This document shows, piece by piece, positions 15,076 to 26,314 of a stretch of 64,000 nt of DNA. The notes beneath the pieces are model-generated. The model was not told the DNA's origin. It did no database searches and saw nothing but the letters and a program-made list of their open reading frames with translations. The stretch comes from Xiheimicrobium sp052034585 (GTDB lineage Bacteria > Myxococcota > Myxococcia > Myxococcales > Myxococcaceae). Where the stretch lies: the NCBI GenBank assembly GCA_052034585.1, contig JBPOIJ010000034.1, positions 62,001-126,000 of the forward strand. The letters are read 5' to 3'. Position 1 is the stretch's first letter; each line of letters starts with the position of its first letter. Both the position numbers and the translations under genes were made by a program.

Positions 15076-16332
15076 TCACCTCGGATCGACGACGCGCCCC
15101 GCGAAGAGAACGAGCCCCGTCTTCACGTCACGAATGAAGAACAGGAAGGGTCGATCGATGATCACCTCGGTCGACTGCGGCAGCGCCGTCGGAGCGAAGC
15201 CGAAGCTCGTGGCCGCAGCCGCTTCGGTGCCGTTCTCATCCAGAATGATGATCGCCTGGTGGACTGCGGCAGGCACGTAGAGCTCGGGCTTCCCCGTCAT
15301 GCCGGAGAAGTCGGCTCTCGAAGCATCGAACGCGTCGGCCATGCCCAGCGCCTTCAGATCATCGACGAGCTCGAAGCTGTTCGCGAACTCGAACTTCGGC
15401 AGCCGCACGTCGTAGAGGTGAGGCTCCGCGCGCTTCACCAGGTCGTGCAGCTTCGCCGCGTCGAGCCCGCCGACGACGTCGGCGAACTTGCCGACCGGCG
15501 GCGCCAGCACCACCAGCGAGACGTCTTGTCCGTCGTAGAGGAGCTCGAGCACCTGGGTGCCGTCGACGAGCGCCGCCTTGGCACCCTTCAACTTCGAGTT
15601 GCGCATCATCGTCACTTCGGGCTTCGAGCCATCGAGCAGGGTGAAGGGGTACGGCTGGGTCGACGCCTTGTCGAAGACCTCGTCCCAGGCTGCGTTGAAG
15701 TACAGCGTGTTCACCACTGCGAGGCTCACGCCGGCGAGCGCGTTCGGCGCGAACAGCTGGCCGATCTTTCCCTCGGTGCGCTGGCTGACCCACTGGTTGA
15801 TCGACACCCGTGCGGCATCTGTGGAGAAGTCGAGCAGACGCACGCCGGCCCCGTATTCCTGCGCCAACGTGTCGAGGTAGGGCTGCTCGAAGTGCTGACC
15901 CTTCTTGGCGAAGAGCTGGTTGGTCGCCACCAACCGAAACGGACGCCCGTCCTTCCCCTTCGCGTTGACGCCCCGCGACTCGATGGCGGCCTCGAGGGTG
16001 TTCATCGCCCGGTGGTGTTGCGCCTCGGGCAACGTCTGTTGGAGCGCCTTGATGATGCCGACGCGGGTGTTGCCACGCGCGCCGACCTCGACCATCGAAG
16101 TCGCCGTGGTGATGCTCGAAGGCGAGAAGAGGAAGTTGCCGTGAGGGTGCCTCGCGAGAAGCGAGAGCGCCAACGCGGTGTTCGCGGCGCTGGCGGCTTC
16201 GAGATCGACGTCGGGAGCCGCCTGGGTGATGCGCTCGGCCTTCGACGACACGTCTTCACCTGGTGGGGTGATGTCGCGTGGATCGGTACAGCCAACCGTC
16301 ACCAGCACCACCAACGGAGCGAACCGGATCAT
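15076..16332 (-). CDS. Serpin-family lipoprotein
   Basis: From ATG at 16332 the product is 418 residues. A lipoprotein signal ends at VTVG-Cys15, then a full serpin fold follows, with NFLFSPSSI near the start, NTLYFNAAWDEVF in the middle and DRPFLFFIRD near the end. The hinge ENGTEAAAAT (366-375) matches inhibitory serpins: small residues at P12-P9 and Thr at P14. Counting from the conserved Glu366 as P17 places P1 near Thr382 and P1' at Ala383, which would favour an elastase-like or subtilisin-like target. It is probably surface-attached and protective against proteases. It is divergent from the lipoprotein gene at 16552. Confidence 0.9.
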   Translation of the reverse strand: MIRFAPLVVLVTVGCTDPRDITPPGEDVSSKAERITQAAPDVDLEAASAANTALALSLLARHPHGNFLFSPSSITTATSMVEVGARGNTRVGIIKALQQTLPEAQHHRAMNTLEAAIESRGVNAKGKDGRPFRLVATNQLFAKKGQHFEQPYLDTLAQEYGAGVRLLDFSTDAARVSINQWVSQRTEGKIGQLFAPNALAGVSLAVVNTLYFNAAWDEVFDKASTQPYPFTLLDGSKPEVTMMRNSKLKGAKAALVDGTQVLELLYDGQDVSLVVLAPPVGKFADVVGGLDAAKLHDLVKRAEPHLYDVRLPKFEFANSFELVDDLKALGMADAFDASRADFSGMTGKPELYVPAAVHQAIIILDENGTEAAAATSFGFAPTALPQSTEVIIDRPFLFFIRDVKTGLVLFAGRVVDPR

Positions 16333-16551
16333 CGGCGCTCGTCGTGCAAGGTGACGACCAGCTGGCGCGCTGCTTTCTTGGGAGGTTCCGAAGGTGCCGC
16401 GCGCAAAACCCGACTCACCCGACGTCGATGCATGACAGCGCTGCCTCACCTGAGTGTCGGTGCCATCCGACGATTGTCGCCTCGACCCGACGCACCGCCT
16501 GGCCGCCTCCCTCGCAGCGTCCTGGTTCCGAGGTTGCACGAGGCGCGCGCG

Positions 16552-17949
16552 ATGAGAACGACCTTCTTGCTCGCCCTGCTGTCGTGCTCGTGCGGCCGAA
16601 CGCCTGGCTTCGACGAACCGGTCATCACTCCGACCGACCCGTACGAGCCGACCAAGCTGCACCCGCCGGTCGACGCCCCGCCGCTGACGCGCAGCGCGAA
16701 GTGCTCGTCGACGAGACTCGCCCCTCCGCTGACGAGCTTCGCCTCGCAGCCTGCTCCCACCGGCCTCACTCGCGCAGACGTCGACCAGCTCTTCGCGGTC
16801 GACGGACCGACCGGGAGCGGCGTGCTCACCGCCGATCTCTGGGATGACGGAACGGTCTGGGCGCTCGTCGCCGCCGGCCCCAACTCGACGTTCGCCTCGG
16901 TGCCAGCCCCCGAAGGCGTCTCGGTCGTCGGGCTCTCCCCACGCGGGAAGGTGCTCGCGGCCTTCCCGACCACGGTGGGAGGCCGAATCGCTGCCAGCCC
17001 TCGCGGCGTGGTGCTCGTGGCGACCACCTTGAACGGAACGATGACGATTCAGGGCACGACGCTCACCAGCCGCGGGCGGAGCGACGTCGCCTACCTCGCG
17101 TTCGACTTCGACGGCTCCTTGCGGTGGACCCACGTCGTCGGAGACGAGGGCTTCGACGCGCCCAAGGTCGTCGAGACGAGCGCCGACGGGCACTTCCTCG
17201 TCGCGGCAGACGTGAGCTCCAGCCTCCTCACCGAGTCGCTCGATGCTCGCGATGGAACGGTGCGGTGGGCGAATCACGAGGTTCGCGCCGTTTCCAGCTC
17301 GCCGAACCACGGCCCGGCGATCGCCTTGGTGGAGGTCGCGGGAGGCGCAGCCGTCGTCGGCCGGTTCGACTCGTTTCGCCCTCCCGGCGCCGCTCCCGTC
17401 ACGGCGGGTCTCCCTCAAGCGCCCTTCGTCGTCCTCTACGACTCGTCGGGAGCGGTCCGCTGGACTCGCACCGCCAAGGGGACCTGCCCCGGCTGGGGCT
17501 CGACGGGCGCGAACGGCGTCAGCCTCCAAGGCGAACACCTGCTGGTGAGCGGTTCGTTCTGCGACTCGATGGATCTCGATGGCGTGGTGGTTCGCGGTGA
17601 CGGCGCGTTCCTCTGGGAGCTCGACCTCTCCTCGGGCCGCACGACCGGAGGCGTCGCGCTCGGTGGCACGGCCTGGGCGCAGTACGCCGTCGTCGATGGT
17701 CGAGGAGGCCTCGCCCTCCTCTCGGGAAATTGGGGCGGCGTTTCGGCCTCACTCCTGCGTTGGTCGCCGGACGGAACCGCACGGCCGCCGCTCGCGCTGA
17801 AAGGGGCGCTCAACAACAGCAGCTTCACCAGCCTCGTGAGCAACGCGTGCGGAGACGTGCTCGTCGTGGTCGCCAGCCGGGAGCCAAGCTTCGTCCCGCG
17901 GCCCACCAGCTTCGGCACGTCGATCGCGCTCCAGTTCGAGGCTCAGTGA
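16552..17949 (+). CDS. Lipoprotein with beta-propeller-like repeats
   Basis: ATG at 16552 gives 465 residues with a short lipoprotein signal (LLALLSC, lipidation at Cys12 or Cys14). The body has recurring strands of the kind GSLRWTHVV, GAVRWTRTA and GDVLVVVAS, separated by loops, which is common in PQQ-like or delta-60-repeat beta-propellers. No catalytic residues are apparent. It lies 219 bp from the divergent serpin gene and ends 7 bases inside the convergent small lipoprotein gene. A surface role is inferred. Confidence 0.78.
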   Translation: MRTTFLLALLSCSCGRTPGFDEPVITPTDPYEPTKLHPPVDAPPLTRSAKCSSTRLAPPLTSFASQPAPTGLTRADVDQLFAVDGPTGSGVLTADLWDDGTVWALVAAGPNSTFASVPAPEGVSVVGLSPRGKVLAAFPTTVGGRIAASPRGVVLVATTLNGTMTIQGTTLTSRGRSDVAYLAFDFDGSLRWTHVVGDEGFDAPKVVETSADGHFLVAADVSSSLLTESLDARDGTVRWANHEVRAVSSSPNHGPAIALVEVAGGAAVVGRFDSFRPPGAAPVTAGLPQAPFVVLYDSSGAVRWTRTAKGTCPGWGSTGANGVSLQGEHLLVSGSFCDSMDLDGVVVRGDGAFLWELDLSSGRTTGGVALGGTAWAQYAVVDGRGGLALLSGNWGGVSASLLRWSPDGTARPPLALKGALNNSSFTSLVSNACGDVLVVVASREPSFVPRPTSFGTSIALQFEAQ

Positions 17950-18224
17950 CACGCGTTCCCAGCGCCGTGCGGGTGACAGGCTCCCGAGCAGCACTCGGTG
18001 CCGGCGGTGCAGCCCTCACCGGTCGCCTTGCAGGCAGCACCACCGCCCGCGCCGCCAGCCGTTCCACCAGCGAGCCCACCACCAGCCGCTCCACCACCAG
18101 CGAGTCCGCCACCAGCGACCCCACCCGCCGCGGCGCCGCCAGCCGCACCGGCGTCCATCGCTCCAGACGGCATCCCACACGCCCACGAGAGGCCGAGCAG
18201 CACCAGCAGCACGAGACGATTCAT
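17943..18224 (-). CDS. Small Gly/Ala-stalk, Cys-rich lipoprotein
   Basis: The 93-residue product has a lipoprotein signal ending LSWA-Cys16. A low-complexity Ala/Gly stalk covers about residues 26-62, and the compact tail CKATGEGCTAGTECCSGAC resembles small knottin-like or EGF-like Cys modules. The start chosen is ATG at 18224, because GGGAG lies seven bases upstream; a GTG two codons earlier would sit too close to it. Function is unknown. Confidence 0.7.
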   Translation of the reverse strand: MNRLVLLVLLGLSWACGMPSGAMDAGAAGGAAAGGVAGGGLAGGGAAGGGLAGGTAGGAGGGAACKATGEGCTAGTECCSGACHPHGAGNACH

Positions 18225-18325
18225 TGGCACTCCCTACCCGACGTCGGAGGCGAGGCCCCTGCGACCAATCGTCGCATCTGGTGGTCCGAACCCTGGCTCG
18301 AGGCAGCCGCGCGTGAACGGCCTCG

Positions 18326-18994
18326 TCAGTCGATGACGAGCTTGAAGCCCACGCCCCGCACCGTCTTCAGCTCGAAGCCGTCGGCCTTCAGCTTCTTCTT
18401 GAGCGAGGAGACGAAGTTGTCGACGGTGTGCACGTCCACCACCACGTCGCCCCACACCCGGTCGAGCAGCTCGTCGCGCGAGAGCACGCTGCCCTTCGCG
18501 GAGAGGAGACAGACCAAGAGGTCGAACTCCTTGCGGGTGAGCGGCACCTCGCCCTTGGGGCCCTTCACCACCCGAGTCGCTTCGTCGATGGCGTACGGCC
18601 CGAGCTGATGAGGGGCCGCCGTCGAGACCACCGCCCGTCGAGAGAGCGCGCCGATGCGAGCGAGCAGCTCCTTGAGTCGATACGGCTTGCCCACGTAGTC
18701 GTCGGCGCCGGCGTCGAAGCCCTTCACCACGTCGTCTTCCAACGTTCGCGCGGTCAGCATCAGCACCCGCGTCGGCGCACCCGAGCGCTTCACCTCGCGG
18801 CAGAGCTGGGAGCCGTCTCCGTCGGGCAGCATCAGGTCGAGCACCAACACGTCGGGCGTCGACTCCTTCAGCGCGGCGCGGGCCTCGGCCAGGGTGGCAG
18901 CCGTGCGCACGAGGTAGCGCTCGTCCTCGAGGGTCTCGGCGAGGGCCTCCCGCAGGTTCCGATCGTCCTCCACCAAGAGCACCTGCGCGGTCAT
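18326..18994 (-). CDS. OmpR/PhoB-type response regulator
   Basis: The 222-residue protein has a receiver domain (acidic pocket Asp10/Asp11, phospho-acceptor Asp53 in VLDLMLPD, Thr81 in MLTAR, Lys103 in GKPYR). A winged-helix DNA-binding domain covers about residues 130-222 (LTRKEFDLLVCLL, DVHTVDNFVSSLKKKL, TVRGVGFKL). It should bind DNA when phosphorylated by a sensor kinase, but no histidine kinase is encoded nearby. It starts 7 nt after the EIID gene and so probably belongs to the same transcript. Confidence 0.92.
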   Translation of the reverse strand: MTAQVLLVEDDRNLREALAETLEDERYLVRTAATLAEARAALKESTPDVLVLDLMLPDGDGSQLCREVKRSGAPTRVLMLTARTLEDDVVKGFDAGADDYVGKPYRLKELLARIGALSRRAVVSTAAPHQLGPYAIDEATRVVKGPKGEVPLTRKEFDLLVCLLSAKGSVLSRDELLDRVWGDVVVDVHTVDNFVSSLKKKLKADGFELKTVRGVGFKLVID

Positions 18995-19001
18995 TCGTTC
19001 C

Positions 19002-19772
19002 TCAGAAGACGTCGAACCACGCCAGCACGAGCACCACCGCGGCGCTCCCGTAGAGCAAGAGGTAGCCGTTCACCTTCTTCGACAACAAGAAGACCACCAG
19101 CACGCCGAGCACCAGCGACGAGCCCTCGAGCACGGGCTCCATCCACCCTCGGCCCTGGAGCCCGAAGCGCGCCGAGAGCCACGCCGCCGAGCCACCCGCC
19201 GCGCCCGCCGCCAGCACCCGCAGCCGCTGGTTCCACACCGGCACCCGCCAGGCCTTGATGCGCGCGACCAGGCCATCTCCGAGCGCGAAGCCCAGCCAGA
19301 AGAGCCGGAAGCGGGCGATGAAGTGCACCAGGTTGTAGGCCACGACGTAGAAGAGCACCGCCCACGGGCCGAGCAGCGGCACCAGCGCCACCGAGAGCGC
19401 GCCCACCGCCGGCCGAAGCGAGAGCCAGAAGAAGCCGTCACCCAGCGCCGCGAGCGGGCCCATCAGGAGCGACTTGAAGCGGTCGACCGAATCGGGTTCG
19501 AGCTCGGCGCGCGCGATGCGCTGCTCGATGGCCAGCACCCCGCCCACGATGGCCGCCGCGACGTAGGGGTGGGTGTTGAACGGCGAGAGGTGACGGCTGA
19601 AGGCGGCTCGGCGCTGCGTCTCGTCGGGGTAGAGCCGCTCGAGGGCCGGCGCCAACGCATAGAGGAAGCCGAGCGCCTGCATGCTCTCGGTCGAGAACCC
19701 GGCCTGGAGGAACAAGCTGCGCCACGAGCAGCGGAGCAACGTCCACGTCGAGAGGGTCGCCTCAGCGCTCAT
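19002..19772 (-). CDS. PTS mannose-family EIID component
   Basis: The 256-residue protein matches EIID of the mannose/fructose/sorbose PTS family: TLLRCSWRSLFLQAGFSTESMQ at the start, HLSPFNTHPYVAAAIVGGVLAIE and LMGPLAALGDGFFWLSLRP in the middle, and membrane segments at the end. EIID with EIIC forms the sugar channel. It is slightly shorter than the usual 270-300 residues. Its ATG overlaps the EIIC stop by 4 bases. No EIIA, EIIB, HPr or EI gene is adjacent, so a regulatory rather than purely transport role is possible. Confidence 0.92.
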   Translation of the reverse strand: MSAEATLSTWTLLRCSWRSLFLQAGFSTESMQALGFLYALAPALERLYPDETQRRAAFSRHLSPFNTHPYVAAAIVGGVLAIEQRIARAELEPDSVDRFKSLLMGPLAALGDGFFWLSLRPAVGALSVALVPLLGPWAVLFYVVAYNLVHFIARFRLFWLGFALGDGLVARIKAWRVPVWNQRLRVLAAGAAGGSAAWLSARFGLQGRGWMEPVLEGSSLVLGVLVVFLLSKKVNGYLLLYGSAAVVLVLAWFDVF

Positions 19773-20470
19773 CGCGCCCTCAGGGTGAAGAAGGCGACGA
19801 TGGCGGCCACCACCACGGCGACGGCCGCAGCGACCCCCGGACGACCCTGGCCTCGGGCGAAGATGGCGAGGCCGGCAGCCACCATGCCGAGCACTGGATA
19901 GGCGAGCGCCAGCCCTCGCATCGACGCCAACGGCAGCTCCCCGACGACGAGGTGGAGGACGAGCGCCACCGGAACCGCGACCGCCGAGGCCAAGCCGTAG
20001 AAGACGAAGTGCGGCCACATCGCCTTCACGTTCTGCCACGCGATGCCCTCGATGCCGCCCGACGAGACCGCGCTCAACGCACGCCCGAAGTAGCGCCTGG
20101 CGCGCGAGTCGAGGCGCAGCTCCACCAGCCGGCCGACGATGCCTGCCGGTGCACAGAGGAGAATCGTCAGCGACCAGAGCGCAGGTGTCGACGGCGCGCC
20201 CATCGTGTGTCCGAGCGCGGTGGCGAGGGCGGTCGCGGTCACCGCAGGGAGCGTCTCGTGATCGGGGTGCGCGCCGCCGAGCGACGCCCCGCTGAGGTGG
20301 AAGAGCTCGAAGACGAGGCCGACCATCAGCCCTGCCTCGACGTCACCCAACATCACCGAGAGCCCCACCGCTGCCGGGAGTGGCCGGCTCACCGCCGCTT
20401 GAAGAAAGGCCCTCCGCTCGAGCGCGAGGAGCCCGCCCCACAGCCCGGTGATGAGCGCCGCAGCCAACAC
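19769..20470 (-). CDS. PTS mannose/sorbose-family EIIC component
   Basis: The 233-residue, GTG-started product is a polytopic membrane protein with EIIC features of the sorbose type: RAFLQAAVSRPL near the N-terminus and GLMVGLVFELFHLSGASLGG, the conserved substrate-channel region, at about residues 47-66. About seven hydrophobic segments follow. It is a little shorter than typical EIIC proteins. It is coupled to EIID through an ATGA overlap and lies 51 bp downstream of the TPR-PEGA gene. Confidence 0.88.
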   Translation of the reverse strand: MLAAALITGLWGGLLALERRAFLQAAVSRPLPAAVGLSVMLGDVEAGLMVGLVFELFHLSGASLGGAHPDHETLPAVTATALATALGHTMGAPSTPALWSLTILLCAPAGIVGRLVELRLDSRARRYFGRALSAVSSGGIEGIAWQNVKAMWPHFVFYGLASAVAVPVALVLHLVVGELPLASMRGLALAYPVLGMVAAGLAIFARGQGRPGVAAAVAVVVAAIVAFFTLRAR

Positions 20471-20521
20471 GCCGTCATCCTGCTCGCCGAGCGCGGAGTC
20501 GTCGAGAATTCGAGGAGCGCG

Positions 20522-21469
20522 CTACTTCCCTTCGACGAAGAAGAGAATCACCGAGGTGATGGCCGCGGCTCCAGCGAGGCCGAACATCACGAACGCGCCG
20601 GTCTGGAGTCCCTGCACCAGCTTCACCGTGCCCACCGGCCGCTCCATGATGTGCGCGGCGTTGTCGGCGGCGATGGCGTACATGATGCCGCCGGCGATGG
20701 CGGCCGCTCCCGCAGTGCCCGCCGCGACCCAGGTGAAGAGCCGCCCCTTCTTCACCGGCTCGGCCGGCTTCACGATGGTGCCGCCGGAGTTGCCCGTTCC
20801 ACCGGTGTCCTTCGGAGTGAGCTTCGGGTCCTTCGGCGTGTCCTTCGGGGTGTCTTTCGGAGTGTCCTTCGGCGGGTCCTTCTTCGCTTCGATGGCGGGC
20901 GTCGCCGGCCGGAGGTTGATGGTCATCTCCGTCGCGCGCTGCACCTGCATCACGAAGGCACGCTCGGTCGTCTCGAAGCCCTCGGCCTTCACGGTGAGCT
21001 TGTGGTTGCCGGCGGTGAGCTCGACCGAGGCAGGCGAGTTGCCGAGCACCTTGCCGTCCACTTCGATGAGCGCGTTCGGCGGATCGGCGAAGACGAGCAG
21101 CTGCTGGAGCCCCTTCTCCTTGAGCCGGCGCTCGAGGTTCGCGATGGCGTCGTTGACGGTGTCCTTGTCCTTCGCGTCGGGCGCCATGCGGAGGTAGTCG
21201 CGGTACGCACGCAGCGCCTTGGGCACGTCGCCCAGCTGCTCGTGGCAGCGGCCGATGTTGTAGAAGAGCACCGCTGACGGCTTGATGGCGTAGGCCTCTT
21301 CGAACTTCACGATGGCGTCGGCGTAGCGCGCTTCCTTGTAGAGCTTCTGGGCCGCGAGGAAGGCCTCCTTGGCTCGCTGGGTGTCGTCAGCCACCGGCGC
21401 GGGCGGCGGCGTCTTCGGCTTCGCTGGAGCAGAGACCACCAACGCGATGCAGAGCGCGGGAACGATCAT
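20522..21469 (-). CDS. TPR and PEGA-domain protein with C-terminal membrane segments
   Basis: The 315-residue protein has a signal sequence, then TPR-like repeats (about residues 30-110, AFLAAQKLYKEARYADAIVK and FYNIGRCHEQLGDVPKALRA). A PEGA beta-domain lies at about 120-190 (PPNALIEVDGKVLGNSPASV), followed by a KDTP repeat linker (about 200-220), then two hydrophobic segments near the end. PEGA proteins of this sort are abundant in myxobacteria and often sit beside Ser/Thr kinases, as here. It lies 43 bp downstream of the FHA-kinase gene and 51 bp upstream of EIIC, so it is probably in one transcript with them. It may scaffold an envelope complex. Confidence 0.85.
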   Translation of the reverse strand: MIVPALCIALVVSAPAKPKTPPPAPVADDTQRAKEAFLAAQKLYKEARYADAIVKFEEAYAIKPSAVLFYNIGRCHEQLGDVPKALRAYRDYLRMAPDAKDKDTVNDAIANLERRLKEKGLQQLLVFADPPNALIEVDGKVLGNSPASVELTAGNHKLTVKAEGFETTERAFVMQVQRATEMTINLRPATPAIEAKKDPPKDTPKDTPKDTPKDPKLTPKDTGGTGNSGGTIVKPAEPVKKGRLFTWVAAGTAGAAAIAGGIMYAIAADNAAHIMERPVGTVKLVQGLQTGAFVMFGLAGAAAITSVILFFVEGK

Positions 21470-21512
21470 GGTCGGGTCATCTCACGGAGTTCCGGCTCAT
21501 GCCAGAACCTGC

Positions 21513-23636
<2,124 letters not shown>

Positions 23637-23788
23637 GCCGTCGCCGAGGCTAGCACCCTTTCCCCCAATGAGCTGATCAACCGGTCAGGCTTTGGAACCG
23701 ATACCCATCGCGAGGTGTGGAACGTCGGACCCGTGTGCACCCTCGTGCCCAGTTGTCACGAGGGGGCGGCTCTGGTTTTCCTCGCTTG

Positions 23789-25009
23789 GTGCGGTTCGCC
23801 TTCGTCTGCCTCCTCCTCACCGTCTCGAGCGTCGCGCTGGCGCGGTCGGGCGGCCTCGCGGCGAGCGGCTGTCAGGGCTGCCATGGCGGCACGGCCCACA
23901 CCACCACCGTCGACGTTCAACCCGCGAGCTTCATGCCCGGCGACACCGTCACGGTGACGGTGACCGCGCGTGGGAACGGCAGCAACGGCGGCCTCTACCT
24001 CACCACCACCAAGGGCAGCTTCACCCTCGTCAGCGGGCAGAACACCAAGCTGGTGAACGGCGACGTCGTGCAGTCGTCTCCGAAGGCCTCGAGCGGAGGA
24101 GCGGTCAGCTTCCAGGTGCGCTGGACGGCGCCGACGACGCCGGGCGGCACCCAGTTCTCGGCCTTCACCGTGCTGGGGAATGGAGATGGGCGATCGGGCG
24201 GTGACTCCACCGGAGAAGGCTCGCGGTCGGCCGTCTTCGGCTGCACCGGCATCACCTTCTTCCGCGACTTCGACGCCGACGGCCTCGGCAACGCGACCAA
24301 CGGCACGACGCTCGATTGCGCGGTGCCGCAGGGCTACGCCGCGCGCGACGGCGACTGTGACGACTACAACAACCTCGTCTTTCCCGGCGCTACCGAGCGC
24401 TGCAACGGGCGGGACGACAACTGCAACACCCTGGTGGACGAGGGGCTGGCAGCGGCCTCCACCTGGCCCGACCTCGACGGTGACGGCTACGGCGATCGAC
24501 GCGGCGCAGTGGCGACTGGTTGCTCGTCTTCGGGCCGGGCGCCGAACGATCAAGACTGCGACGACGCCGATGCGCGGGTGCACCCGGGCGGCACCGAGGT
24601 GTGCAACCTGAAGGACGACGACTGCAACGGCCGCCTCGACGAGAACGTGCGGGTGCGCTGTGGCACCGGGTGGTGCGAGGCCTTGGGCATCACCTGCGAC
24701 CCGCTGTCGTGCACGCCCGGCCGACCGATGACGGAGCGCTGCAACTTCCTCGACGACGACTGCGATGGCGAAGTCGACGAGGGCGCGCTGTGCGCCGCGG
24801 GGCAGGCGTGCGTGCGCGGCACCTGCGTGGTGACGGAGGTCGAGGTGATCGATGGTGGCGTCGATCATCCCGCGCCGACCGACGGCGGACCGCTCGACGG
24901 TGGAACGACCCAGCCACGGCCGACCATGCAACCCGTCGATTCGTGCGCCTCGGTGCCGGTGCCTGTCGTGGTGGCGGCGGTGCTGCTCCTCGTCCGGCGC
25001 CGTCGCTGA
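23789..25009 (+). CDS. Secreted protein with CxxCH motif and MopE-type metal-binding repeats
   Basis: The start is uncertain; GTG at 23789 gives a normal signal peptide (FAFVCLLLTVSSVALA) and 406 residues. Just after it, CQGCH (residues 28-32) is a c-type haem-binding motif. A beta-rich domain follows (about 40-150). Then come at least three repeats of the MopE-type metal-binding motif, with DGDCDDYNNLVFPGA, RCNGRDDNCNTLVDEG and similar Asp-rich blocks. The C-terminus is a Cys, a hydrophobic stretch and four Arg, reminiscent of MYXO-CTERM surface-sorting tails but short. It is probably a surface redox or metal-binding protein. It is divergent from the kinase gene. Confidence 0.8.
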   Translation: MRFAFVCLLLTVSSVALARSGGLAASGCQGCHGGTAHTTTVDVQPASFMPGDTVTVTVTARGNGSNGGLYLTTTKGSFTLVSGQNTKLVNGDVVQSSPKASSGGAVSFQVRWTAPTTPGGTQFSAFTVLGNGDGRSGGDSTGEGSRSAVFGCTGITFFRDFDADGLGNATNGTTLDCAVPQGYAARDGDCDDYNNLVFPGATERCNGRDDNCNTLVDEGLAAASTWPDLDGDGYGDRRGAVATGCSSSGRAPNDQDCDDADARVHPGGTEVCNLKDDDCNGRLDENVRVRCGTGWCEALGITCDPLSCTPGRPMTERCNFLDDDCDGEVDEGALCAAGQACVRGTCVVTEVEVIDGGVDHPAPTDGGPLDGGTTQPRPTMQPVDSCASVPVPVVVAAVLLLVRRRR

Positions 25010-25057
25010 CGACTCGTTCGAAGGCGTCGAGAGGCTCTTCGCGGTAAGTCGCCGGCA

Positions 25058-26305
25058 GTGACCCCCGCTCACACCATCGACGGCATCTGCCGCAACGAGG
25101 CGCCGAAGATCGTCGCCGCCATCGCCCGGCTGGTGGGAGACGTCGCCGTCGCCGAGGAGCTCACCCAAGACGCGCTCGTCTCGGCGCTCCAGCAATGGCC
25201 GCGCGACGGCGTTCCCGAGAACCCAGCCGCCTGGCTCATGGGCGCGGCGAAGCACCGGGCCATCGATCTCCTCCGGCGCGGCAGCACCATCGCGGGGAAA
25301 CACGACGCGCTCGCCGTCGCCGCGGAGTCCTTCGTCACTCCCGATCTCGACGCCGCGCTCGACGACGTGGTGGGAGACGATCTGCTCCGGCTCATCTTCG
25401 TCTCGTGCCACCCGGTGCTCAGCCCCGAGTCGCAGGTCGCGCTCACCTTGCGGCTCCTCGGGGGCCTCACCACGCCGGAGATCGCCCGCGCCTACCTGGT
25501 GCCCGAGGCCACCATCGCCCAGCGGCTCGTGCGGGCGAAGCGCACGCTCACGGACGCGAAGGTGCCCTTCGAGGTTCCGACGGGTGACGCGCTCGCCGAC
25601 CGCCTCGGCTCGGTGCTGGGCGTCCTCTACCTCATCTTCAACGAGGGCTACTCCGCGACGGCTGGGGAGGACCTGATCCGTCCGGCGTTGTGCGACGAAG
25701 CGCTCCGGCTCGGTCGGCTCCTCGCGCGGATCGACCCCAACGAGCCCGAAGTGCACGCGCTGCTCGCGTTGATGGAGTTCCAGGCCTCCCGCTTCGCCGC
25801 GCGCATCGGGCCCGACGGGTCCTCGGTGCCGCTCCACGAGCAAGCTCGAACGAAGTGGGACCAAGCGGCCATCGCGCGAGGGCTCGACGCGCTCGTGCGG
25901 GTGCACGCGCTGGGCGGTGATCTGGGGCCGTACGCGCTGCAGGCCTCGATCGCCGCGTGTCACGCCGCTGCCACCACCGCCGCGCTGACCGACTGGGGCC
26001 GCATCGCCGCGCTCTACGACGTGCTCGTGACCCTCGCGCCGCAGCCGGTCGTGGAGATCAACCGCGCCGTCGCCCACGCGATGGTGTTCGGACCAGAGGC
26101 CGGGCTCGAGATCCTCGAGGCGCTCGCCGATGAGCCGTCGCTCGCCAGCTACCACTTGCTCCCTGCCGTCCGAGGTGAGCTGCTCGAGCGCGCCGGACGG
26201 ACCCTCGAGGCAGCGGAGGCGTTTCAGCGCGCCGCCTCACTCGCGACGCAGCGCCGAGACAAGGAAGCCCTCGAGGCGCGCGCGGGGCGGGTGAGTCGTT
26301 CCTGA
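25058..26305 (+). CDS. ECF42-type RNA polymerase sigma factor with C-terminal extension
   Basis: The GTG-started 415-residue protein has sigma-70 regions 2 and 4 in the first 170 residues (ELTQDALVSALQQWP, ENPAAWLMGAAKHRAIDLLRR, LTLRLLGGLTTPEIARAYLVPE). A helical extension of about 220 residues follows (VLYLIFNEGY, LARIDPNEPEVHALLALMEF). That extension is diagnostic of the ECF42 group, which is typically encoded with DGPF/YCII proteins and lacks an anti-sigma factor. A YCII gene follows 0.9 kb downstream behind a matching promoter. The extension probably controls sigma activity; the signal is unknown. Confidence 0.93.
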   Translation: MTPAHTIDGICRNEAPKIVAAIARLVGDVAVAEELTQDALVSALQQWPRDGVPENPAAWLMGAAKHRAIDLLRRGSTIAGKHDALAVAAESFVTPDLDAALDDVVGDDLLRLIFVSCHPVLSPESQVALTLRLLGGLTTPEIARAYLVPEATIAQRLVRAKRTLTDAKVPFEVPTGDALADRLGSVLGVLYLIFNEGYSATAGEDLIRPALCDEALRLGRLLARIDPNEPEVHALLALMEFQASRFAARIGPDGSSVPLHEQARTKWDQAAIARGLDALVRVHALGGDLGPYALQASIAACHAAATTAALTDWGRIAALYDVLVTLAPQPVVEINRAVAHAMVFGPEAGLEILEALADEPSLASYHLLPAVRGELLERAGRTLEAAEAFQRAASLATQRRDKEALEARAGRVSRS

Positions 26306-26314
26306 CGGGCACTG

